The notes: generated by a model from the sequence alone, not told the origin. Shown: positions 32,655 to 41,490, counted from the stretch's first letter. The stretch: DNA of 46,942 nucleotides from UBA4582 sp047630175 (GCA_047630175.1 JBLHVI010000019.1:1-46942); one strand, 5' to 3'. Made by a program: numbers and translations.

Positions 32655-34898
32655 ATGCGCCAAGCTTTCACTAATCGCCGATTTTTCAAGCTGCAACTCA
32701 TGCTTTGGGTCGGCTTGTATGCCAGCCTCGCAAGTCTGCAGACCCTGAGTGCCCCCAGTCGCGGCATCAGCGTCAATGTCAAAGCCTCTGAGGCGGTAGA
32801 CGCAGCCACTACCGAAACCGTCGAGCTATACGGTCGCAGCTACGCGCTAGTCATTGGTAATGATCAATACGTGAATGGTTGGCCAAAACTAAGTAACGCT
32901 ATCAGAGACGCCGAGGAGATCACCGCGGCGCTTGAAAGCCGCGGCTTCGAGGTCGAGTTACATAAAAATTTGAATTCCGATGAGCTTAACGGCGTTTTCA
33001 AAAAGTTTTTTATCCTCAAAGGCGACGATCCTACTGCCCGGTTGTTTATCTGGTTTGCCGGTCATGGGGCGACGGTAGATGGTGAGGGGTATCTGATACC
33101 AGTCGATGCACCGGTGCCCAGCAAGGGGGCGGCCTTTAAGTATTCTTCAATCGCTCTACGCGATTTTGGGACCTATATGCGCCAGGCTGTGTCAAAGCAC
33201 GTTTATGCTGTATTTGATTCTTGCTTTGCCGGTACCGTGTTCTCGTCACAGAGGGCGTTACCGCCTTCTGCCATCACTCGCGCTACAACACTGCCAGTTC
33301 GGCAATTTTTAACGTCAGGTGATGTTGACCAGACCGTATCAGACGACGGCGCGTTTAGAGAACTGTTTATTCGCGCTATCAACGGCGACGAGCGCTCCGA
33401 CGCTAATGGAGATGGTTACGTTACCGCCAGCGAACTTGGTATGTTTCTGGGGGATCGGGTGACAAATTTAACCCAGTCGCTGCAAACACCCCGCTATGGC
33501 AAGCTGCGGGATAAGGACTTTGATCGAGGCGATTTCGTTTTTGTCCTACCTGGCACGCCGATAGTGGCCGGGCCATCAGCCCCACTCAACACTGGCCCTA
33601 GTAACAGCGCTGAACTCGCCTTTTGGGATGCCATCAAGGACAGCAGCCAGGTTCAGGAGTTCGACGCCTATCTCAGTCAGTATCCCCAAGGCACGTTCGC
33701 CAGTTTGGCATTACTCAAGAAGAGCCAATTGGTCACTGCGCGAACCTCAGCACAAAGAAAAGCACGGGTAGAGGAAGGCTTTAAGGTCGATCTGATCAGC
33801 CAAGATATGGTCGCAACTGCGGTCGCAAATATTCGCCAAACCCCATATCCAGACGCTCAGCGGGTCGCACGTCTTGAGACGGGTGATTCGGTTTGGGCAA
33901 TTGGGGAGACCCAGACAAAGGGTGGAACCTGGTATAAAGTTGCCAGAGACGGCGTGGCCATCGGTTTCGTCTATGCGCCGTTGCTTGAAAACGCCAAACC
34001 TAGCTCGATTCAGACCAGCGCAGCGAGTCGCAACGTTCCCAGCAGGCCCAAAGCGCCTGTTTCAAACGGCGCTGACTCGCGCTTGTCATTCCTTGTTAAG
34101 GATTTACTGGGCGATGTCAGTCCAGAAGCTGGCGACTCGGCGAACACGGCAGAACGGATAGGGGCAGATTCGAGTCTTGATGCGTTCCTTGCCTCTCGAG
34201 AGAAAAATGGCGGCAAGTTAACTAAGGCAGCTTCGGGGGCGGGTATTTCACAATCAATGCGTGACAGCATGAATCAAATTAATGCTGCCGAAAAGTCTCG
34301 TGGTCCCAGCGATGATGATGCTGGAGACGCGCGAGAAGCCCAGGTAGCTGCAATGATTGCAGAGATCAAATCTACCAGCGCGTCTGAAAGCCCGCTGCAA
34401 CGTCGGCGACGGGAAGCTGACAATGGTGACGCGAATGCCCAGCTATCTCTCGGCTATATGTATGAAACCGGTGAGCAGGTGACGCCGAATATGCAAGAGG
34501 CTATTCGCTGGTACGAAAAAGCAGCGGCGAGCGGCAAGGTGCAGGCCATGCTCGGCTTAGCCCTGATTTACGACAAGGACGATGGTCCTGGTAAGGATAA
34601 AGCAGCCGCCGCAGTGTGGTACGAAAAAGCAGCTCAGGCAGGGAATGCTGACGCACAGCAAACGCTGGGTTATATCTTTGAGAATGGTCACGGTGTATCC
34701 CGCGATATGCGCATTGCCGCTCGCTGGTATGAAGCAGCCGCCCGGCAAGGCAAGGTCGCCGCACAAAATAATCTTGGTCGCTTTTACCAGCTTGGCGTAG
34801 GCGTCGATAAAGATGCCAAACAGGCAGTGTTTTGGTATAAAAAGGCGGCCGCGCAAGGTAGCTCTACCGCCAAGGAAAACCTTTCCAGGCTAAGGTAG
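32655..34898 (+). CDS. secreted caspase-fold protein with SH3 and Sel1 repeats
   Basis: About 747 residues from the ATG at 32655 (a TTG at 32619 adds 12). A signal sequence (LMLWVGLYASLASLQTLSA) precedes a C14 caspase-like domain (about 60-310): YALVIGNDQYVNGWPKLSNA, the catalytic histidine in IWFAGHGATV near residue 137 and the catalytic cysteine in VFDSCFAGTVF near residue 190. An EF-hand-like loop DANGDGYVTASELG lies near 258. An SH3-like region follows around 400-450 (ATAVANIRQTPYPDAQRVAR and WYKVARDG). After a low-complexity linker, four Sel1 repeats end the protein, each close to AAxWYEKAAxxG. It is divergent from the MCE operon. Periplasmic caspase-like function is inference. Confidence 0.92.
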   Translation: MRQAFTNRRFFKLQLMLWVGLYASLASLQTLSAPSRGISVNVKASEAVDAATTETVELYGRSYALVIGNDQYVNGWPKLSNAIRDAEEITAALESRGFEVELHKNLNSDELNGVFKKFFILKGDDPTARLFIWFAGHGATVDGEGYLIPVDAPVPSKGAAFKYSSIALRDFGTYMRQAVSKHVYAVFDSCFAGTVFSSQRALPPSAITRATTLPVRQFLTSGDVDQTVSDDGAFRELFIRAINGDERSDANGDGYVTASELGMFLGDRVTNLTQSLQTPRYGKLRDKDFDRGDFVFVLPGTPIVAGPSAPLNTGPSNSAELAFWDAIKDSSQVQEFDAYLSQYPQGTFASLALLKKSQLVTARTSAQRKARVEEGFKVDLISQDMVATAVANIRQTPYPDAQRVARLETGDSVWAIGETQTKGGTWYKVARDGVAIGFVYAPLLENAKPSSIQTSAASRNVPSRPKAPVSNGADSRLSFLVKDLLGDVSPEAGDSANTAERIGADSSLDAFLASREKNGGKLTKAASGAGISQSMRDSMNQINAAEKSRGPSDDDAGDAREAQVAAMIAEIKSTSASESPLQRRRREADNGDANAQLSLGYMYETGEQVTPNMQEAIRWYEKAAASGKVQAMLGLALIYDKDDGPGKDKAAAAVWYEKAAQAGNADAQQTLGYIFENGHGVSRDMRIAARWYEAAARQGKVAAQNNLGRFYQLGVGVDKDAKQAVFWYKKAAAQGSSTAKENLSRLR

Positions 34899-34925
34899 CT
34901 TTGCGCTGCTATCTTGTCTACGCGA

Positions 34926-35294
34926 CTAGTCTTGTACCTCGTAGGCTATTACTCGATCGTTGCTGCGGAACAAATAAAGCAACAACTGACTCAGCACGAT
35001 ATTCCCGTCGGCACGGTAGAGACCTGACATAAACGCCTCCATGCCGTCGATCTCACCTTCAAGCAGCCCCCAGCAGGTAGCGTGAGTATCAATATAAAGT
35101 TTAATGGTAGCCTGCGAACATGTGCCGGCCACTAAATCGATGCAAGGGCTCTTTACCAGCAGATAAAAAGAGGGCTCTCGGTCAAAAATAAACTGAAAGA
35201 TGGCTGCATCGCGCTGTAGTACCCGTGGATTGAAGCGCGGCGTTAACATTTGCTGCTTATCCGCAAGTGTTGCGCGCAAAACATCAGTGCTCAT
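34926..35294 (-). CDS. SCP2 sterol-carrier-domain protein
   Basis: A 122-residue single-domain SCP2-like protein. The sheet pattern FDREPSFYLLVKSPCIDLVA, then SQATIKLYIDTHATCWGLLE and the diagnostic GEIDGMEAFMSGLYRADGN, matches the SCP2 family. These small proteins have a hydrophobic tunnel for lipids or acyl-CoA. There is no signal peptide, so it is cytoplasmic. It is convergent with the caspase-like gene and divergent from sohB, with about 100 nt before the sohB start. Its closeness to the MCE operon is suggestive but may be chance. Confidence 0.85.
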   Translation of the reverse strand: MSTDVLRATLADKQQMLTPRFNPRVLQRDAAIFQFIFDREPSFYLLVKSPCIDLVAGTCSQATIKLYIDTHATCWGLLEGEIDGMEAFMSGLYRADGNIVLSQLLLYLFRSNDRVIAYEVQD

Positions 35295-35392
35295 GTGCCA
35301 TCCATTGTAATGTGTTGAACATTTTACGCAGTTTAACCCAGTTCAATTGTGTTAGGATAGGCCGGTTTTTCAACCGTTGGAGTATGCATAGT

Positions 35393-36439
35393 TTGGAATT
35401 TCTCTCTGAATATGGTCTGTTTCTCGCCAAGACCGTCACGTTATTGCTCGCCCTAATTATCTTGATCATCGTGATGGTAGGCGTGGGTCAAAAGCAACGT
35501 CGAGGCGACCGGGGTCACATCGAAGTACGCAGTCTTAATGATGTCATTGAAAGTGTCGGCCAAACCCTAAAACAGGCAGTGCTGAATCCTGAGGCGCTAA
35601 AGCAGGAAATCAAAGACGAGAAGAAGCGCCTAAAGTCGCAATCGAAAGACCAGAAGAAAGCGTTAAAGAGCGGCGAAGAAAAGCGCCAACGTATTTTTGT
35701 ACTCGACTTTGACGGTGACGTGCAGGCCAGCGCTGTCGATCAACTGCGTGAAGAAATTACTGCGGTTCTGTCCATAGCAACAAGTAGCGATGAAGTTGTT
35801 GTCAGGCTGGAAAGTCCTGGGGGTATGGTTCACTCATACGGACTGGCGGCATCCCAACTCAGCCGAATTGTCACTAAAGAAATCCCCCTCACTATCGCTG
35901 TCGACAAAGTAGCAGCCAGTGGTGGTTACATGATGGCCTGCATTGCTAACAAAATAATTGCAGCGCCATTTGCGCTCCTCGGTTCCATCGGCGTTGTGGC
36001 TCAGATACCTAACTTCCATCGGCTCTTAAAGAACAAAGATATTGATGTCGAGGTACTCACCGCCGGTGAACACAAGCGTACCCTGACCATGTTTGGTGAG
36101 AACACGGAGAAAGGTCGTCAGAAGTTCCGCGAAGAGTTGGAAGATGTGCATACCTTATTCAAAGATTTTATTTCGGAACACCGTCCACAGGTTGACATGA
36201 CCGAAGTTGCTACCGGCGAGGCGTGGTATGGTCGGCGGGCATTGACTCATCAGTTGGTCGACGAATTAAAAACCAGTGACGAGTACATTGTCGACAAATG
36301 TGTTACCTGCGACGTTTTCCGGGTCAAATATATTGAAGACCGTAGCCGCGTCGATCAGGTGATGGAGCGTTTCAGCGCATTGCTAACCCGAGTCAAAAGC
36401 GCAGACTTACTGCGAGCGAGTGAACCTTATCGCTTTTAG
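35393..36439 (+). CDS. sohB: SohB inner-membrane signal-peptide-peptidase-like protease
   Basis: SohB is an S49-family serine protease anchored in the inner membrane, able to compensate for loss of DegP in E. coli. The TTG at 35393 gives MEFLSEYGLFLAKTV, which matches E. coli SohB (MELLSEYGLFLAK), and GGAG lies 10 nt upstream; this decides the start over upstream candidates. One membrane helix is near 12-34. A charged linker follows, rich in Lys and Gln. The S49 domain (about 100-330) has VVVRLESPGGMVHSYGLAAS, the nucleophile in DKVAASGGYMMAC and the general-base lysine in GEHKRTLTMFG. The stop codon sits in a 13-bp tandem repeat. Confidence 0.94.
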   Translation: MEFLSEYGLFLAKTVTLLLALIILIIVMVGVGQKQRRGDRGHIEVRSLNDVIESVGQTLKQAVLNPEALKQEIKDEKKRLKSQSKDQKKALKSGEEKRQRIFVLDFDGDVQASAVDQLREEITAVLSIATSSDEVVVRLESPGGMVHSYGLAASQLSRIVTKEIPLTIAVDKVAASGGYMMACIANKIIAAPFALLGSIGVVAQIPNFHRLLKNKDIDVEVLTAGEHKRTLTMFGENTEKGRQKFREELEDVHTLFKDFISEHRPQVDMTEVATGEAWYGRRALTHQLVDELKTSDEYIVDKCVTCDVFRVKYIEDRSRVDQVMERFSALLTRVKSADLLRASEPYRF

Positions 36440-36465
36440 GGGTCGCTTTTAGGGGTCGCTTTTAG
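36431..36465. repeat. 13-bp tandem repeat across the sohB stop codon
   Basis: The unit CGCTTTTAGGGGT occurs at 36431-36443 and 36444-36456, followed by a partial CGCTTTTAG at 36457-36465. The first copy contains the last two sohB codons and its TAG. The extra copies are outside the gene, so the protein is unaffected. Confidence 0.9.
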
Positions 36466-36560
36466 ATCGCCAAGCCACACCTAAAAATAACGACCGCAAC
36501 CACGCAACAATACAACATTAACTACGTCGAGAAACTCGGCACAGTGAGAGGATTTTTTTG

Positions 36561-37553
36561 ATGAGCCAATTTAGCGCGTTTTGGGTTGAGAAAACCGAGG
36601 CAGGTATGACGTCGTCGGTTATTGAGCGCTCAACTGATGACTTACCCGCGGGCGATGTGTTAATTCGTGTCCAGTATTCATCAGTAAACTACAAAGATGC
36701 ATTGTCCGCCAATGGCAATCCCGGTGTGACGCGTAACTTTCCCCATACGCCTGGTATTGACGCAGCCGGTATTGTCGAGTCCTCAACCGCCGCAGGTTTT
36801 GAAGCGGGTGACGAGGTTCTGATTGTGGGCTATGACCTTGGCATGAATACAGCCGGAGGTTATGGCCAGTACATACGCGTACCCGCTGAATGGATCGTTA
36901 AAATGCCCGCTGGTATGTCCACCAGAGAAAGTATGGTGATCGGTACCGCCGGATTCACGGCAGCCCTTTGCGTTGCTAAGCTTGAGCAGATGGGTGCTAA
37001 GCCCGCAGACGGGCCGGTACTCGTCACAGGCGCTAGTGGCGGCGTTGGGTCCGTTGCGGTTGCGCTGTTAGCAAAGCTTGGTTATGAAGTCGTGGCGAGC
37101 TCCGGCAAGGCTGACAAGGTCGATTACCTTAAATCTCTGGGTGCTTCCTCGGTTGTTGGTCGTGAAGAACTGAGCGGCGAGAACAAACGTCCCATACTCG
37201 CCGAGACTTGGGCTCATGCGGTAGACACCGTCGGTGGTGAAATTCTTTCTAACCTCATCAAACAACTTAAATACGGCGGTAGCGTGGCTATATGCGGACT
37301 GGTCGCATCGCCGAGTTTTTCAACCACGGTAATGCCATTTATTTTGCGCAACGTTAATGTCCTTGGCATTGACTCAGTGCAGCTACCCATTGCTGAAAAA
37401 AGAGCAATCTGGCAAAAGCTCGCCACTGACTGGCGCCTGTCAAACCTAGATACGATGACAACAGAAGTGGGCTTGGCAAATTTGGGGGGCGTCATAGCGC
37501 AGATCTTTGCGGGTCAGATCACCGGACGTACGCTGGTCAACTTAGACAAATAG
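36561..37553 (+). CDS. acuI: acrylyl-CoA reductase / YhdH-type MDR oxidoreductase
   Basis: A 330-residue medium-chain NADPH-dependent reductase of the AcuI/YhdH family. The ATG at 36561 follows GAGAGG. YSSVNYKDALSANGNPGVTR and FPHTPGIDAAGIV are family hallmarks, as are VLVTGASGGVGSVAVALLAK (Rossmann NADPH site near 155), NVLGIDSVQLP and the C-terminal TGRTLVNLD. Zinc ligands of alcohol dehydrogenases are absent. AcuI reduces toxic acrylyl-CoA to propionyl-CoA in DMSP and 3-hydroxypropionate metabolism, which would fit a marine lifestyle; YhdH homologues can do the same in organisms without DMSP enzymes. No other DMSP gene is in the window. Confidence 0.88.
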   Translation: MSQFSAFWVEKTEAGMTSSVIERSTDDLPAGDVLIRVQYSSVNYKDALSANGNPGVTRNFPHTPGIDAAGIVESSTAAGFEAGDEVLIVGYDLGMNTAGGYGQYIRVPAEWIVKMPAGMSTRESMVIGTAGFTAALCVAKLEQMGAKPADGPVLVTGASGGVGSVAVALLAKLGYEVVASSGKADKVDYLKSLGASSVVGREELSGENKRPILAETWAHAVDTVGGEILSNLIKQLKYGGSVAICGLVASPSFSTTVMPFILRNVNVLGIDSVQLPIAEKRAIWQKLATDWRLSNLDTMTTEVGLANLGGVIAQIFAGQITGRTLVNLDK

Positions 37554-37572
37554 CAGCACTAATTAATCGGCT

Positions 37573-37590
37573 CGGCGGCTAATCCCGCCG
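37573..37590. terminator. short GC hairpin between acuI and the antiporter
   Basis: Arms CGGCGG and CCGCCG enclose a 6-nt loop at the junction of the two convergent genes, covering the antiporter stop codon. The stem is strong but short and lacks a T-tract, so termination activity is uncertain. Confidence 0.35.
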
Positions 37591-38748
37591 TAGCTTGTCC
37601 GACACCGCAATGGGGGTCGGGTATCGCAGCACTACAATGTAGGATGAAATTAGAAACGTTAGGATCGCTGTAGCCTGAATAAGGTGCGACGCATTTTCAC
37701 CAATCAATGCTTCGGCGCTCGCAATAAAGGCAATCAGCAGCGAAAATTCGCTGATCTGTCCCAACCGAAAGCCGATCTCCCAGCTCTTAGTTGCAGTTTC
37801 GCTGGTGTGCAGTAGTAGCCCATGAAACACGATAGGCTTGAGCACCAATACTAACGCAGCCATGACAAGTGCAGGAATTAAGACGTGGCCTAGTAGGCCC
37901 AGTTGAAAACCAGCGCCCAGAGAAAAGAAGAATAACACGAGGAAAAAGTCCCGTAGCGGTCGTAAATTGGCAGCAATATATTGGGCGATTGGGCTCGTCG
38001 CTACGGTAACACCGGCTATAAATGCGCCTATTTCGTGGGACAATCCAACAAACGCCGCCAGCTCCGACAATCCCAGACACCAGCCAATGGCCACGAGAAA
38101 AATATACTCGTGAAACGCATCAAAGCGAGCCAACACCTTGAGCAGAACATATTTCACAAAGCTCCAGGCAAATAAAATCAGTAATGGAAAACCAAGCCCT
38201 ACCTTAATCAGCTTGTCAGCGCCGCTGAATTCAAGAAAACCGCCAGTGAGCACCAGCAGAACAATAATTGCAATAACGTCCTGAATGAGAAGCAGGCTGA
38301 CGACAAGTTCGCCCGTGTGTCTGTGGTGGAGTACCGTCGTTGGTAATAGCTTGATGCCAATGATCGTACTAGAGAACATCATAGCCACACCGATGATGAC
38401 GCTTTCCGTTTGGGTATAGCCAAAGACATAGCCGACACTGTAGCCAAGTACAAAAAAAACAGCAGAGCTCGCCAATCCTATCAGCAGTGCATTGCCCAAC
38501 ATATTCCCTAACTTGGCGGGCTGCATGTCGAGGCCAAGGAGAAACAATAAGAAAATGATGCCGATTTTGGCAATGCTGCTAATCAGGGACGGGTCTGATA
38601 TTAAAGACGTTGCAGACGGACCCAAAATAACGCCGATAGCGATGTACGCGACTATGAGTGGCTGCCGAGTGTACAGCGCCACAGTCGCCAAAATCGCAGC
38701 CGAGGTGAAGATCAAGAAGAAAGAAAACAGTACGGGATCAGTATGCAT
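37579..38748 (-). CDS. Kef-type cation:proton antiporter (CPA2)
   Basis: A 389-residue membrane protein with about 11-12 helices. The start has VALYTRQPLIVAYIAIGVIL, then GPSATSLI and GIIFLLFLLGLDMQP, the usual CPA2/KefB-like opening. LLLIQDVIAIIVLLVLTGGF carries the transport aspartate region (QD), and GLSHEIGAFIAGVTVATSPI and LGAGFQLGLLG follow. It ends after the transmembrane part without a TrkA-N domain, so gating by NAD or glutathione as in KefB/C is not expected from this chain. It would exchange monovalent cations for protons across the inner membrane. It is convergent with the acuI-like gene. Confidence 0.92.
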   Translation of the reverse strand: MHTDPVLFSFFLIFTSAAILATVALYTRQPLIVAYIAIGVILGPSATSLISDPSLISSIAKIGIIFLLFLLGLDMQPAKLGNMLGNALLIGLASSAVFFVLGYSVGYVFGYTQTESVIIGVAMMFSSTIIGIKLLPTTVLHHRHTGELVVSLLLIQDVIAIIVLLVLTGGFLEFSGADKLIKVGLGFPLLILFAWSFVKYVLLKVLARFDAFHEYIFLVAIGWCLGLSELAAFVGLSHEIGAFIAGVTVATSPIAQYIAANLRPLRDFFLVLFFFSLGAGFQLGLLGHVLIPALVMAALVLVLKPIVFHGLLLHTSETATKSWEIGFRLGQISEFSLLIAFIASAEALIGENASHLIQATAILTFLISSYIVVLRYPTPIAVSDKLRRD

Positions 38749-38833
38749 GTACCCGATACTAAGGGATCACCGGGTAATGGAAAAGACAATTACCCGAAGG
38801 ACAGTCATTGATAGGGCAAATATTTACCTACCG

Positions 38834-39337
38834 CTAACCCGACCTATGCCGAAACAGCGGCGTAGGTCGATCGATGGACGCCTGATAGCTGAAGCTAAAT
38901 GCAGAAAGAGCCTGCAAACTAGCTTCTGCATCTTGACCTTCAGCAAGTTGAAAAGCATTGATGCCACAGCGCTGCATTTGCTCTAGTTCGTCTCTTCGCA
39001 CATCACCAACGGCGCGAATCTCACTTTGGTATTGTAAACGAGTACGTAAAATCACCGCACTGGAATAAGCCCGACCATCTCCGAAAGTAGGGAAGTGCAG
39101 GGCTATAACCGGAAACTGGTGGACTAGGTCAGCAATGGCCTCAACTTCATCATTTGAAGTAAGCCATACGCCCAAATCTTTTCGATCAGCCAACTCAGCC
39201 TGATGCTGCAAATAGAATGCCAGGGGTAACAAGCAGTTAGGCTGGTTGCTGACGCTAGAATCTTCGGTAACTTGGTCGATACTGATCACCGTGTAGGGTG
39301 ACTCGATGGTGGCACCGTCTTTTATAATAGTAGGCAT
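38834..39337 (-). CDS. DUF934 protein, sulfite-reductase partner
   Basis: A 167-residue soluble protein with the DUF934 pattern: LGVWLTSNDEVEAI, IALHFPTFGDGRAYSSAVIL and RAVGDVRRDELEQMQRCGIN followed by AFQL. DUF934 genes follow cysI in many proteobacteria. Here only 2 nt separate the cysI stop from this ATG, whose ribosome-binding site GGGAG lies at the end of cysI. The biochemical role of DUF934 is not established; the conserved linkage points to sulfite reduction or assimilation. Confidence 0.9.
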   Translation of the reverse strand: MPTIIKDGATIESPYTVISIDQVTEDSSVSNQPNCLLPLAFYLQHQAELADRKDLGVWLTSNDEVEAIADLVHQFPVIALHFPTFGDGRAYSSAVILRTRLQYQSEIRAVGDVRRDELEQMQRCGINAFQLAEGQDAEASLQALSAFSFSYQASIDRPTPLFRHRSG

Positions 39338-39339
39338 AA

Positions 39340-40998
39340 TTAACTCCCAACTGAGGCGTAGACGCTGTCTTTGTATGGCTGAATGCCAATCCGGCTAAAG
39401 GTGTCGATGAAATGTTCTTCGGTCTCCCGACGTTCAAGATAGACGTTGACTAACTTTTGTATAACGTTAGGAATCGCATCGCGTGCAAATGATGGGCCCA
39501 GAATCTGCGCCAAGGCAGCCGTGCTGCTCGCTGTTCCGCCGATCGATACCTGATAAAACTCTGCGCCTTTCTTATCAACACCCAGAATACCAATATTACC
39601 CACGTGATGGTGCCCGCAAGCGTTCATGCAACCCGAGATATTTATGTCCAGATCACCCAGATCATGGAGGTAATCTAAGTCATCGAACTGTCGCTGAATT
39701 GCCTCAGCAACAGGCAAAGATTTTGCATTAGCGAGGGAGCAATAATCGCCACCGGGACAGCAGATAATATCGGTCAATAAACCCAAGTTAGGGGAGGCGA
39801 GGCCTACCACACAGAGTTTTTGCCATAGGTTGAACAACGCATCTTGCCTGACATCAGCGAGGGTCACGTTTTGCTCGTGAGTGACACGCACCTCGCCAAA
39901 ACTAAACGCCTCAGCAAGCTCGGCGATGGTTTCTAACTGCTCAGCACTGGCATCGCCTGGCGCTTCGGCTGTGGCTTTCATTGCCAAATTGACAATGACA
40001 TAACCGGGTTGCTGGTGATCCTTAACATTACGATTATGCCAAGCACTAAACGCCAGACTTGTCGACAATGCATCCGTAAGCGCTGCAGGTTTGTCGTCCA
40101 GCGACTGGTAATCAGGCAGCGTGAAGAACGACTTCACCCGATCGACCTCGGCATCGGTCAGCGTCTCGGCACCGTCTTTAAGATGTTGCCATTCTTCTTC
40201 AACGCGTTTGGCGAATACTTCAGCAGTCATAGCCCTCACAAGTATCTTGATTCTAGCCTTGTACTTATTGTCACGGCGGCCATAGCGGTTATAAACCCGC
40301 AATATCGCCTCAAGGTAAGTTAGCAGATGTTGCTTGTCCAAAAATTCGCGAATAACAGGTGCAATCACTGGTGTGCGCCCGAGGCCACCACCGACTAGGA
40401 TTTGAAAGCCAACGGTGCCATCACGCTCGATAAGTCGTACGCCAATGTCATGCACCTGCACAGCAGCCCGATCTTGTCGGGCACCCGTCACAGCAATCTT
40501 GAATTTACGCGGCAGCCAGTTGTATTCCGGGTGGAAGGTAGACCACTGCCGAATTAACTCTGCCCATGGGCGCGCATCTTCTATCTCATCAACCGCGACC
40601 CCAGCATACTGATCTGATGTCGTGTTTCGAATGCAATTACCACTGGTCTGGATCGCGTGCATTTGAACACTGGCCAGCTCAGCAAGAAGATCAGGGACCT
40701 CCTCAAGCTTCGGCCAGTTATATTGTACGTTCTGCCGGGTAGTGAAGTGCGCATAACCACGATCAAAGTGACGGCTGATATAGGCCAGTTTGCGCAGTTG
40801 TACTGCGCTGAGCATTCCGTAAGGGACCGCAACTCGCAGCATCGGCGCTAATCGCTGGATATACAAGCCGTTGCGCAAGCGTAAGTGCTGGAATTCTTCG
40901 GCCGGCAATTCACCCGCCAGAAAGCGCCGAGTTTGGTCACGGTATTGCTCGACACGTTCATCGACCAAAGTTTGGTCGTAGTTGTCATACATGTACAT
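39340..40998 (-). CDS. cysI: sulfite reductase hemoprotein (nitrite/sulfite reductase family)
   Basis: A 552-residue siroheme and iron-sulfur enzyme reducing sulfite to sulfide with six electrons. The two-fold repeat is visible: RHFDRGYAHFTTRQNVQYNW in the first half with SGNCIRNTTSD, and FSFGEVRVTHEQNVTLADV in the second. The 4Fe-4S/siroheme ligands are in DIICCPGGDYCSLANAKSLP (about residues 405-424) and SGCMNACGHHHVGNIGI. The sequence is closer to the single-subunit type paired with DUF934 than to E. coli CysI. It starts at ATG 40998 after a 268-bp intergenic region that contains a large inverted repeat at 41060-41094. Confidence 0.93.
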   Translation of the reverse strand: MYMYDNYDQTLVDERVEQYRDQTRRFLAGELPAEEFQHLRLRNGLYIQRLAPMLRVAVPYGMLSAVQLRKLAYISRHFDRGYAHFTTRQNVQYNWPKLEEVPDLLAELASVQMHAIQTSGNCIRNTTSDQYAGVAVDEIEDARPWAELIRQWSTFHPEYNWLPRKFKIAVTGARQDRAAVQVHDIGVRLIERDGTVGFQILVGGGLGRTPVIAPVIREFLDKQHLLTYLEAILRVYNRYGRRDNKYKARIKILVRAMTAEVFAKRVEEEWQHLKDGAETLTDAEVDRVKSFFTLPDYQSLDDKPAALTDALSTSLAFSAWHNRNVKDHQQPGYVIVNLAMKATAEAPGDASAEQLETIAELAEAFSFGEVRVTHEQNVTLADVRQDALFNLWQKLCVVGLASPNLGLLTDIICCPGGDYCSLANAKSLPVAEAIQRQFDDLDYLHDLGDLDINISGCMNACGHHHVGNIGILGVDKKGAEFYQVSIGGTASSTAALAQILGPSFARDAIPNVIQKLVNVYLERRETEEHFIDTFSRIGIQPYKDSVYASVGS

Positions 40999-41059
40999 AG
41001 GTTCAGTATCCCAGCCAGGAAAGGCTTCTTATCAGGGTGCCTAAATTAACAGGTCAAAC

Positions 41060-41094
41060 CTAACCATAAAATGATCATTTTACTATATGGTTAG
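41060..41094. promoter_or_regulatory. nested inverted repeat upstream of cysI
   Basis: Outer arms CTAACCATA (41060-41068) and TATGGTTAG (41086-41094) are perfect complements. Between them lies the perfect 14-bp palindrome AAAATGATCATTTT (41068-41081). The element is 62-96 nt upstream of the cysI start. The position suits an operator or activator site, for example of a LysR-type sulfur regulator, but no known consensus is matched. Confidence 0.5.
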
Positions 41095-41266
41095 ACTGGA
41101 TAGTTCGTACAAGACAGGGCAGCAGGACATACTCAAGCTTACGCGCCAAATTGAGCTTCCTTCGATTGATGAAAGGTTGAGTCGAACCCAATTAATTTCG
41201 TATAATCAATGGCGTAAATGCCGCTTGCCTTAGGGCAGCACATCATTTTTCCCAACAGGTAAGATC

Positions 41267-41407
41267 ATGAGCTACAACGACAACAACCATCAAGAAACCA
41301 ATAACCACGAGCCCGACGCTGAAGACAGTTTCGCTGATGCAATATGTGCAATCATGTTAATCGGTATAGGTGTAGCAACCATGGTTTACTGGCTTTCAAA
41401 CCAATAA
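41267..41407 (+). CDS. 46-residue single-pass membrane protein
   Basis: A short plus-strand frame. Its N-terminus is hydrophilic and rich in Asn, Asp and Glu (MSYNDNNHQETNNHEPDAED). One membrane helix follows (about 24-43, AICAIMLIGIGVATMVYWL). AGGT lies about 9 nt before the ATG. The composition and helix position look real, but I recognise no family. It is divergent from cysI and convergent with the DUF2970 gene. Confidence 0.5.
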   Translation: MSYNDNNHQETNNHEPDAEDSFADAICAIMLIGIGVATMVYWLSNQ

Positions 41408-41490
41408 TTCTTAGCCAACAATCCTGCCGTTAGCAGCACTTAGGCTAAAAAAATTATCGACAGTAAACCCATGTATTACGTACTTGGCGG

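Noticed and set aside
38492..38986. 164-codon plus-strand frame across the antiporter start and the DUF934 end
   Set aside because: It overlaps two well-supported minus-strand genes and shows no family features.
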